From Spirogloea muscicola (Eukaryota > Streptophyta > Zygnematophyceae > Spirogloeales > Spirogloeaceae): 28,871 nucleotides of DNA. The stretch is taken from assembly GCA_009602725.1 (NCBI GenBank), contig WELB01000077.1:155066-183936 (forward strand), read 5' to 3'. Both the position numbers and the translations under genes were made by a program. Positions within the stretch are counted from its first letter, which is position 1; each line of letters opens with the position of its first letter. The notes under the pieces are model-generated. The model did not search any database and had not been told where the DNA came from. It worked only from the letters and a program-made list of their open reading frames with translations. Below are positions 9,860-17,871 of this stretch, one piece after another.

Positions 9860-11550
9860 TCAGAGGGGAGGGAGCAACTTGCGGATCCATTCTCGAAAGT
9901 CTCTGGCTTCATCAGGGTGAAAGCGATGGATTTGTTCAGGCCCCCTCCGAAAGGTACATGACACACCTGCCTCCTTCAGCAGGTCCCTACCCACTTCCCC
10001 ACACCTGAAGTCCACGACGCGGTCCTGGTCGCCATGACTCCACCAGACAGGAGTATCCTGTACCAGAATGCGAGTTATTATGACGAGCTGTCAGTCAGCC
10101 CGAACAGAAGGCCGCAGCTAACAGTTAGCAACGGTAACAACAAAGCACAGAAGTCTAGGCTTGACTTCTTTGCGACCTGCATAAATGGCCTGGTCAATGC
10201 AGTTTAGCTCAAGGGGCACATGTAGCTCGAATTGCATGTGCTTGCAGCCTTGACTAATTGTGATGAACGGAAGTCCCAACCATGACTCAATGCTTGCCCA
10301 GTAAGAGATTAGGCTGGCGCATTTGGAGTCCCGGGCCATGGGAGTGCCCAGAGGTGACAGAAGGCAATGAACACGTGCCTGCGCCTCAGGCGAGACGAGG
10401 GAGAGGAAGGTGGAGTTGGGGAGCGGCACCCAGCCCCAGAGTACGGCTGCACCAGCAAGCTTGTGGGGGTAAAGCATGGAGCTCATCAGCGTCAAGGCAC
10501 CCCCTTGGCTGAATCCCGCCACCACCATCCTTTGCATTTACAAGAGGAGACAGGCTGTCAACTGGCTGACCACACTCGCAGAGTACGGCAGCGCAAGGTC
10601 ACCGGCAAGAAAACGATGTCCACCGCCAAGAAAACGATGACGAAATCGTCAAAACTGTAGCACAGAAGCCCTGTTACCTGTGGTGCTCAATGCCAGCAAG
10701 TGCTTGGGTCTCGAGCAGCGAATGCACTGTCCGCACTGCCGCAATGACATCTGCAGAACACCGGACAGCCCTTTGCATGAGCTGTGCGAGCATCTGCTGC
10801 TGCTGCTGCCTGGAGTGGGGCCCAGCTTGCAGTACTGCACTGGTGGCCACGCACAGGTCCCACAGCAGGACTCACCCTCCTGCTTGGAGGGAGGTGAGTC
10901 AGCCTTCACAGGAATGACAGGCATGTCGAACCACGAGGGTGTGACCGCCCCACGGTTGCAGGTCACCGCCTGCTCCGGCGCTGTGATCCAGAGGCCCGTG
11001 GGCATCAGCAGGCTGAAGGGTGTGCCGACAAGATCTGAAGGCCCATCAAGCTCTGCCACTCTTGAGCGGTGACGCAGGGGAGCCCTCACGCATGCCAGGA
11101 GGTCCACTGCGTCAGCGAAGAGGTGGAGTTTCAGCGGGATTGCATCGCTGGGTGCAGCGAGCTACCAGCGGGATGGAGCCACTTGATGTGGCCGAATGTG
11201 GGGTCCATATGCATGTCCTTGGCGTACGAGCGATCGTTGCCGGGGCGGGAGCCCAGGCCGTGCAGCCAGACCACCAGGGCGGTGTGCTGCGCAACCGCGG
11301 CTGCGTCGCTGCCCCCTGGCAGCTGAGCGGCGGCCTGGGCCCCGGGGCCGAGCCCCTCGGACGACTGCACGACCACGGAGCCGGACTCGTCCTCGACAGT
11401 CTCGGCGGTAACGTCCGGCTTGGCGCGCGCGGCGCCGAGCGGTGCGGCAGTGCCGCTGTCATCGCCGAGGGCGGCGGGGCGCGCGGAGCGCAGGTAGAGC
11501 GCGGCGGTGGCGGAGAGGGCGAGGGCGAGGGCGAGAGCGAGGGCGGCGTG
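9860..11550 (-). CDS. Acyl-protein thioesterase-like serine hydrolase, membrane-anchored
   Basis: An alpha/beta-hydrolase of the phospholipase/carboxylesterase (LYPLA, acyl-protein thioesterase) family, which removes acyl groups from lipids or S-acylated proteins. Exons from 5' to 3': 11550-11166, 10980-10876, 10750-10678, 10529 to about 10379 or 10373, and 10057-9860; the first four join in phase. The first exon encodes an A/L-rich helix (AALALALALALSATAALYL), a variable linker, then ALVVWLHGLGSRPGNDRSYA (oxyanion HGLG) and FGHIKWLHPA. Next come APEQAVTCNRGAVTPSWFDM, HSLLETQALAGIEHHR, VVAGFSQGGALTLMSSML (nucleophile Ser in GFSQGG) and DTPVWWSHGDQDRVVDF (acid Asp). The end is RRGPEQIHRFHPDEARDFRE, where the His of QIH aligns with the family's GxGH. 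The triad looks complete. The start codon is not found; the single N at 11551 sits just upstream. The exon 4 donor is either GC (after 10379) or a weak GT (after 10373). Confidence 0.85.
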
Positions 11551-11639
11551 NCGGCCGCGGGGGCGAGAGCGGTGGTGGGGGCCGGCAGGCGGCCGGGCGG
11601 CTGGTGGCAGCCCCTGGCGGCCTCGCCGGCCTCGGTTTC

Positions 11640-12095
11640 TCTTCCTACTTCACAGCCGATTCTTTCATATCAGCAGCCGCTTTCTCTTTTCCTACTTCCC
11701 TGCAGCGCTCCCAAGCGCTTGCTTTGCACCGCCGCGCTGGTCGCGCCCTTGCAGCAGCCTCTGGCTTGCGCAGCGGGGTTGCTCTTCCTCCCCTCAGCTC
11801 ATCTGACTTCCTACTGCTGACACGGGGGTATTGAGGGCGCCCTGTCTGCCTAGCCTTTGGCTCCGTCATGAACACCTGTATGCATCTGGCTGGCATTTCA
11901 CAGCCGATTCTTTCATCTCAGCAGCCGCTTTCTTTCTCCTACTTCTCCCCCCCTGCTGCTGACACGGGGGTACTAGTAGCGCCCTGACTGCCTAGCCTGT
12001 GGCTCCGCTGATGTAGCCATGAACACCCTCTGTGTGCACCTGGCTGGCTTTTCTACAGCCGCCCTCTTGATGTCAACAGCCGCATCCTTCCTTTC
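11640..12095 (-). repeat. Repeat C, three tandem or nested inverted copies
   Basis: On the minus strand, 11925-11705 is a close copy of 13205-13430. It runs from GCGGCTGCTGAGATGAAAGA through GCCAGCCAGATGCATACAGG and TCAATACCCCCGTGTCAGCA to GCCAGAGGCTGCTGCAAGGG. A partial copy (11690-11650) lies to its left. A more diverged one (12095-11950), with a TGGCTCCGCTGATGTAGCCA version of the unit, lies to its right. Open frames in this stretch are read through the repeat. Confidence 0.7.
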
Positions 12096-12780
12096 TATGC
12101 CAGCCAGCCCGCAGCACCAGTGATGTGGGCTGCTCACCCTGCTGCCCCTGCGTCGGGCCACCACTCTTCGCGCAAGCGGCTTCTTCTTGCTGGAGGAGGT
12201 AGAGCCACCCAAGCCTCAGGTCCCTCATCGATGACAATTGCCAGCGGGACAAAGTCGACTCCCACAGGATGCGTAATTGACGTCCTTGGTCCTGCAGCTT
12301 TTGGTGGCCAAGCGATTGGCCTCCATGGCCGATGGAGATGGATGGATCCTTGTTGCCGCTGTCAACAGTTGCCCTCGTCATTACATATGGCACTGACGCG
12401 CAGGCCACCACCAGGCGTGTGGGGTTCAGGGTGCAGTCCTCTAAGCACTGCACCGCCTTCTCCCGCTTGCCGCACCAGCGGGCAGCTCTCTGCTGCAGAC
12501 GAGAAGTGCTTGAGCCGCGCCTACGGTCGCTTGCACCACTTGCACCAACGTGCTCGCATGCACCTGGACACAGCACAGCTCGCCTTTGTGGCACCTCTGT
12601 CAGCGAGCCCTCCACTGCCAACGCTACTGCTATCCTGGCACCACGAGACTGGTCACAGCAGCGTATTCAATGCAGCACCATCGCAGCAGCGTACGGCTGA
12701 AGTTGCATGGAGTTCGGCCCCACAAGCCTCTTCTGCCCGCTGCCTCACTTTGAAGCTGTACAGCGCTAGCTGACTCTTAA
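12096..12780. other. Unresolved coding-like segment, both strands open
   Basis: A plus-strand frame (12120-12773, 217 codons) and a minus-strand frame (12621-12073, 182 codons) overlap. The minus frame has stretches that look more protein-like, such as RWCGKREKAVQCLEDCTLNP and TRLVVACASVPYVMTRATVD. Another minus frame just downstream reads VDFVPLAIVIDEGPEAWVAL. I recognise no family in either. It may be an exon remnant of a gene broken by the surrounding repeat C and D copies, or chance. Confidence 0.2.
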
Positions 12781-12830
12781 AGCGAGGCGGTCACGGCCCA
12801 CCGGAGCCCGTTGTCCGTTTTTTGGAGAGC

Positions 12831-13135
12831 AAAGAAGGGCGGCGGTGCGCATGGAATGAATGAGGCCAATTCAAGCCGATACGTTGTTCAGGCTAAGGCT
12901 AGTGCAGAAAATCTGTCTACATGAAACGAAGCCCTGTGCTAAGGTGGCAAAGGAAACAGTGTGAGGTTAGTACCCACAGGTGAGCACAAGCTAATTTGGG
13001 GAGTCGGAGCGCCGCCACGAATGCCGGTGGCCTGTTCATCAGCGTGCGGAGCACGCTGATGAGTAGCCAAAGCTTGCGAGCGCTGCAAACTTGAGCGAAA
13101 GCCGCATCTTACAGTTGCAACTTATGCTTGCGGAC
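12831..13135 (+). repeat. Dispersed repeat D, second composite copy
   Basis: Colinear with 6751-6975 plus 7085-7180 but without the repeat B unit found there. Where B sits in the other copy, this one has a short perfect inverted repeat (13037-13061). It is followed by a repeat B-like core (13139-13185) and then repeat C, so the order D, B, C is seen here. Confidence 0.65.
13037..13061. repeat. Perfect 11-bp inverted repeat, 3-base loop
   Basis: Arms CATCAGCGTGC (13037-13047) and GCACGCTGATG (13051-13061) around GGA. The right arm matches GCACGCTGATGG of the D copy near 7087; the left arm is absent from that copy. It is not near any recognised stop codon, so a terminator role is not suggested. 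Confidence 0.85.
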
Positions 13136-13138
13136 TGC

Positions 13139-13430
13139 TTCGGGCTGGCTTTTCACAGCCCTTGCCCCCATTGGGTGAGCCACTTCTACCATCGTAAAGA
13201 GAATGCGGCTGTTGATACTAAAGAATCGGCTGTGAAATGCCAGCCAGATGCATACAGGTGTTCACGACGGAGCCAAAGGCTAGGCAGACAGGGCGCCCTC
13301 AATACCCCCGTGTCAGCAGTTGGAAGTCAGATGAGCTGAGGGGAGGAAGAGCAACCCCGCTGCGCAAGCCAGAGGCTGCTGCAAGGGCGCGACCAGCCCG
13401 GCGATGCAAAGCGATCGCCTGGGACCGCTG
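13139..13430 (+). repeat. Repeat B core followed by full repeat C
   Basis: Positions 13139-13185 hold a repeat B-type core (GGGCTGGCTTTTCACAGCCC, then ATTGGGTGAGCC). From 13203, AATGCGGCTGTTGATACTAA, ATCGGCTGTGAAATGCCAGC, CAATACCCCCGTGTCAGCAG and AACCCCGCTGCGCAAGCCAG follow, the longest copy of C. It is the inverted partner of 11705-11925, with about 1.3 kb between them. Confidence 0.75.
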
Positions 13431-13499
13431 TAGTCACATAGATAAACGCATTTGGTAGCAGGAAACAAGACCCAAAGGCACCGAGCCACCGGAAGAAAG

Positions 13500-13570
13500 A
13501 GCTTGAGGATAGGGGCTGGAACATTGAGGAGAGGGGCTGGAACAGCCAGCCCAAAAAAGAATGAGCAGAG
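13500..13570 (+). repeat. Repeat B, hairpin-core copy
   Basis: GAGGATAGGGGCTGGAACAT is followed by a doubled core (GAGGAGAGGGGCTGGAACAG, then CCAGCCCAAAAAAGAATGAG). It lies 3' to the retroelement A' fragment when that is read on the minus strand. Confidence 0.7.
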
Positions 13571-13860
13571 TACAAGAAGCCCAAGAAGGGCTGCACCCTG
13601 TTCCCGGCACCGCTGGTCAGCTTGAGAGGCCAGCAGCGAAAGTAACGAGGACCACCGACCCCCGTAACACCCATGGATGTCCATGGCCAGGGGGTAAAAG
13701 GTATCACCCGCCGGGTGGTCCTTGTACTTGTGCAGCTTCTTCTGTTCGGCCACCTTCACAGCATAGCCGGTCTCAGAAGTAATGGGCCCCTTCGTCCAAA
13801 AGCTGTCGGTGAGGACAATGTCCATGAGGAGCCGCGTAAGGCGGGGGAAGGATGGGTCGC
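13570..13860 (-). mobile_element. Retroelement A' fragment, second copy
   Basis: The minus strand reads RLLMDIVLTDSFWTKGPITS, AVKVAEQKKLHKYKDHPAGD, TFYPLAMDIHGCYGGRWSSL and LSLLASQADQRC. It shares AEQxKLxxYxDxPxxDxxxP with element A (7223-7690) but is a separate subfamily, closest to 5560-6016. The open frame runs on into repeat B sequence on both sides and has no RT motifs, so this is a truncated fragment. Confidence 0.55.
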
Positions 13861-14029
13861 AAGGCCGGGACCGCGCGGGGGTCGGCAAGTACTCAACGGG
13901 GCAGCTGGGCCCCAAGGGCGCGTCGCTCACTGGCGCCCCGCTCGCTGGCGGCCCACGTGTCAGACATCCGCCACTGTCGGGCACCAGCAACGTCACCGCT
14001 GACGCACTGCCCCAGCCTTCAAAGAAAGA

Positions 14030-14095
14030 GAAAGGGCTCGCCCATTGAGGATAGGGGCTGGACAAGCCAGCCCAGAAAAGAGGATGAGCAAGCGG
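14030..14095 (+). repeat. Repeat B, hairpin-core copy
   Basis: AAAGGGCTCGCCCATTGAGG, ATAGGGGCTGGACAAGCCAG and CCCAGAAAAGAGGATGAG match the copy at 28610-28670 almost base for base, including the flanking AAAGAGAAAGGGCTCG-like stretch. Confidence 0.75.
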
Positions 14096-14099
14096 TGCA

Positions 14100-14630
14100 G
14101 CCTCCCGACCCGGCTGCCTTGCGCGTCTGGCCGGCGCGAAATCAAGCCCTTTCACCATGGCAACCAATCAAACTCACACACAGTGCAATCACATCTTCCT
14201 GCTCTGGTAAACGTGGCAGTCTCCTGCGACTTCAAGCGCAATGCTAGTATGAGGTGGTCCTTGTCCTGCTCGACGTGCTTCGGTTTACGGAGCCACAGCG
14301 TATGCTGTCCATCATCTTCCCCGGTCCTCCAATCCCCCCCTCCCCCCTCCCCAGATTTATTGACTCCTTCCCTTTGTACCCCGCGCGTCCCTCCACTGTC
14401 CTCCTTCAGACCTGCATCTCTTGACGAGAGGTTACTGAGAGTCTCGTTGCTGCTATCTTAGTCCTTCGCACTCCGACTTCTTCAGACCTTGTCCATTTCT
14501 TTGGGCTGGCCTCTCCCAGCCACCAGTCAATCTGGCCGCGCTTGCTTTCCTCCACTGTAGTCCCCTGATGCTTCCAGTCAGTTCCTGCTCCCTCTCACAG
14601 ATGCATGCCCGCTCAGTCAGCAGCATCAGT
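14100..14630. other. Pyrimidine-rich spacer without gene
   Basis: Long C/T-rich tracts (CCCCCCTCCCCCCTCCCC near 14335, repeated CTTC and CTCC) and one weak repeat B core near 14500-14525 (GGGCTGGCCTCTCCCAGCC). No exon could be supported. Confidence 0.4.
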
Positions 14631-15300
14631 TTATTGAATGTGCAGCTTATCTCGCCGTAAGTGCTGCAGGCTGATGCCTTTCAGACAGTGCTCGCTCCAA
14701 CGAGCGAGGATCACAGCAATGGCAGTGGGCCTATCGGCAGGGCTACCAGCACAAGCTTTGCAGCTCTGCATGAAAGCTCAGGGCTCACGCACACGTCCAC
14801 AAGCGGAGTGGCGCGGATGATCTTCGCTGGTCCATGGTACTTTGACATATCATGCTCCACAGGCCTCATTAGCGGGCCACCATCCCCGAGCTAGCAAGCC
14901 ATTGGCATCTGAGCTTGAGAATTGACGTCTCAGCTACGTCTCCAGATGTGGGAGCATCCTCGTCAACATAAAGAGTCCTCAACTAGGTAGTCCACGGGTC
15001 AATCTGCAAGTCAGTGGACACTCTAGAGGTCCAGTATGCTCCTCTGCGTTATGAGCCAGAGCATCCACGACATGCTCTGTGAGAAGCGAGATCACACGAC
15101 TTGTGCCTGCCCGCGCTCCTGCACTTTCTCAGCTTTCACCTTCCTGCAGAGCCCTCAGTGCATGCTGCTTTGGCCACTGCACTCCTGGCCCTTCACTCTG
15201 TGGCTTTGCTCAGCAATGAAGTGCCCAGATGTTCATGGAGGCTGACCGCACCCCCTGGACCGCATTCCCTGAAGATGCTTCTGGGCTCCTAGCGAAGCAG
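14631..15300 (-). pseudogene. Possible protein-kinase-like remnant or unresolved exons
   Basis: Several minus-strand stretches in order resemble a protein kinase of the TKL type: RSIFRECGPGGAVSLHEHLG (near 15280-15220; a hinge region would read ...GGSL), then LRTLYVDEDAPTSGDVAETS with ILKLRCQWLA (14985-14890; an activation-loop-like T/S-rich stretch before W-[TL]-APE). Next come YVKVPWTSEDHPRH (from 14849) and, in the same frame after a TGA, MQSCKACAGSPADRPTAIAV (ending at a TAA at 14631). C-x-x-x-SPxDRPT-x-x-x-V is the kinase alpha-H/I signature. No HRD, DFG or glycine loop was found and frames change, so this may be a pseudogene, an exon set I failed to join, or coincidence. Confidence 0.3.
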
Positions 15301-16215
15301 CTACGTTGCTGGACTGCTTGCCAGAGCGGCCAGTTGTCAGTGGAGCTCACAGCTCCCACCTTTTGACCACAACCTCCGCTTTCATTAACAATCTGCAGCT
15401 TCCTTGAATTGTGAGTGCAAGCGGCAGCTATTGACACCAGCACAAGTTTGGTGCTTTGCCGTGCTCTGCAATGTCAAACCTTCAGTACGCAGCAAGACAA
15501 TCTTCTCAACCAGAAGCAGAAATGCTGTTCTCGCAAGCTCCACCTACTGCAGCAGATGCACAGAAGGCACTAGTTCGGGCAGGTTGGCAGTCAACAGCGC
15601 ATGATTGACCCGTATGCATAATGCACGCCTGGATTTGTGTGAACAGCAGCACACAAGCGGAAAGATGGGGACCAGAAAGTTTGAAAGTACAAGTTGGGCT
15701 ATAGAAATACACCTAGGCTAGAGAAGCACTTGACTAGTCTGCCACACCATCGATGCAAAGCCATCGCCTCTTGGCAGAGCTTGACAGAAGGTGGTCATGC
15801 ACGTGTCTAGTGCATGGCTGATCCTAGCTCCAAGCCCAGACGACAGAGCTAGTCGATGGTCCTACTGTCAGCACCACACTGCTCACCTCGACTCCTATCA
15901 AAGCAGGACCAGGAGATGCCATAGTTTCTGGCCTGCAGGCAGCTGCTTGGGGTCGCTTAGCGCGGTACCTGGGCCAAGCGCCCAGGCCACTGTGGGCCAG
16001 GGCAAAACCTGGCCCAAAGTGAGCGACTCCAAGCAGACCACGAATACATATAAATACACAGAGCTTTTATTGCCTATCAGGTCTCTGATTAGAGGGTGAA
16101 GAGTGACTGTGCCATCCCTTATTCTCGTACAACTCGCATGGCAGAGGTGGCCGGCAAGAGGTGCTCGAGTGGAGGTTAGGGGAAAGGGGAAGGGAGGGTG
16201 CACGTGTCGGAGCCT
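15301..16215. other. Spacer, no gene resolved
   Basis: Only short open frames on both strands, no convincing splice-linked exons and no match to repeats A-D. The part next to 16216 is expected to hold the 3' UTR of the leftward gene that ends there. Confidence 0.35.
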
Positions 16216-16777
16216 TCAGGTGCCAGGGGCACTGCTGACTGGAAGCTCCTCTTGTGGTCTGAGCCCACCTGCATTCCTGTTCAGGCTCACTTGCCGCGTT
16301 GCAGGTCCAGGCCGCAGCCTCTGCTGCACCTGCGCATCCGGGGGTGGCAGCGAGCCCATCGGCATGCCTGCTGGGTGTGTCAGCCTTAAGCCGTCTGAGC
16401 CCGAGCGCTGGAGGGCGGCTGTGCCGTCGGCCGGCGCGTCTGCGCTCCCGAACTCGTGGAAGCTCCTCCTGCCGAAGTGCTGGAAGGTCTGAAGCGGGAC
16501 GCCAGCGGGCGGGCCGGCCACGGGGACGCCCTCCACGGTCTGGCCCTGGATGAGGACGTTGAACCAGGGGCCGTCCTCGATGGAGTTCTGGCGGGAGATG
16601 CCGACCTTGACGGTCTCCGTGCTGGACTGGCGGGAGAGCGACGGCTGCGGCCGCAGGCTGAGCTGGCGCGCCAGCATGGAGGGCTGCGCCTCGCCGGGCA
16701 GGATGACGGAGAAGCCGTGGAAGGACTGCTGCCGCTTCAGCACCTCCGCCTGCGGCGCGAGGCCAGCCTCCGCGCGG
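16216..16777 (-). CDS. Unrecognised protein with RQxS motifs, 3' exon
   Basis: A terminal exon that seems to start after a CAG acceptor (exon from 16777, entered in phase 2) and ends in TGA at 16216. It encodes about 186 residues: EVLKRQQSFHGFSVILPGEA, MLARQLSLRPQPSLSRQSST, VKVGISRQNSIEDGPWFNVL, IQGQTVEGVPVAGPPAGVPL, then a low-complexity tail ending EELPVSSAPGT. Five RQ-x-S or RQ-S units (KRQQS, RQLS, SRQSS, SRQNS, TRQVS) fit the R-x-x-S pattern favoured by AMPK/CaMK/PKA-type kinases. The regular codon pattern and strong acceptor support a real exon. The upstream exons probably lie in or beyond the N gap. I do not recognise the family; the compact GPWFNVLIQGQTVEGV part may be the end of a folded domain. 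Confidence 0.5.
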
Positions 16778-17063
16778 CTGCACAGGACGAGGGGCGGGGG
16801 GCGACAGTCAGCCTGGCAGTCTTCCCACCCGGACCCCCCAGCTCAAGCTCAAGCTCAAGGGGGGGCTGCCGTCCGGCCACGGAGCGGCGGGCAGGGTGGG
16901 CGGTGAGACGCGGCGCAGGCCGGCGCCCGCAACGCCTCCACGGAGGACGGGGTATCGTCACCACGGAGGACGGGGTGGCGCGGGCACAAGCAACCGGCGC
17001 AGCGGGCTGGGAGCTGGGCCAAGCGGGCGGGGGTGGAGGCGCGTCGGCGGCGGGGGAGGAGGG

Positions 17064-17870
17064 NNNNNNNNNNNNNNNNNNNNNNNNNNNNNNNNNNNNN
17101 NNNNNNNNNNNNNNNNNNNNNNNNNNNNNNNNNNNNNNNNNNNNNNNNNNNNNNNNNNNNNNNNNNNNNNNNNNNNNNNNNNNNNNNNNNNNNNNNNNNN
17201 NNNNNNNNNNNNNNNNNNNNNNNNNNNNNNNNNNNNNNNNNNNNNNNNNNNNNNNNNNNNNNNNNNNNNNNNNNNNNNNNNNNNNNNNNNNNNNNNNNNN
17301 NNNNNNNNNNNNNNNNNNNNNNNNNNNNNNNNNNNNNNNNNNNNNNNNNNNNNNNNNNNNNNNNNNNNNNNNNNNNNNNNNNNNNNNNNNNNNNNNNNNN
17401 NNNNNNNNNNNNNNNNNNNNNNNNNNNNNNNNNNNNNNNNNNNNNNNNNNNNNNNNNNNNNNNNNNNNNNNNNNNNNNNNNNNNNNNNNNNNNNNNNNNN
17501 NNNNNNNNNNNNNNNNNNNNNNNNNNNNNNNNNNNNNNNNNNNNNNNNNNNNNNNNNNNNNNNNNNNNNNNNNNNNNNNNNNNNNNNNNNNNNNNNNNNN
17601 NNNNNNNNNNNNNNNNNNNNNNNNNNNNNNNNNNNNNNNNNNNNNNNNNNNNNNNNNNNNNNNNNNNNNNNNNNNNNNNNNNNNNNNNNNNNNNNNNNNN
17701 NNNNNNNNNNNNNNNNNNNNNNNNNNNNNNNNNNNNNNNNNNNNNNNNNNNNNNNNNNNNNNNNNNNNNNNNNNNNNNNNNNNNNNNNNNNNNNNNNNNN
17801 NNNNNNNNNNNNNNNNNNNNNNNNNNNNNNNNNNNNNNNNNNNNNNNNNNNNNNNNNNNNNNNNNNNNNN
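17064..17870. other. Assembly gap (807 N)
   Basis: An uninterrupted run of N. The gene to its left runs leftward and the one to its right runs rightward, and both lack their 5' ends, so the gap probably hides two first exons and a shared divergent promoter. Its borders are extremely GC-rich (near-pure C runs at 17990-18000), a usual cause of such gaps. Confidence 0.99.
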
Positions 17871-17871
17871 G

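Noticed and set aside
10795-10815. CTG triplet repeat in the thioesterase intron
   Set aside because: Only about five triplets and intronic; ordinary simple sequence.
13037-13061. Perfect hairpin as a transcription terminator
   Set aside because: This is eukaryotic DNA, there is no T run, and no gene end is nearby.
13313-14167. 284-codon minus-strand frame as one gene
   Set aside because: Only the middle part (about 13860-13570) is protein-like. The rest runs through repeats B and C, so it is a retroelement fragment with accidental open flanks.
16067-16783. 238-codon minus frame overlapping the RQxS exon
   Set aside because: It is an A/R/P-rich shadow frame of the GC-rich exon; the frame ending at 16216 has the sensible residue pattern.
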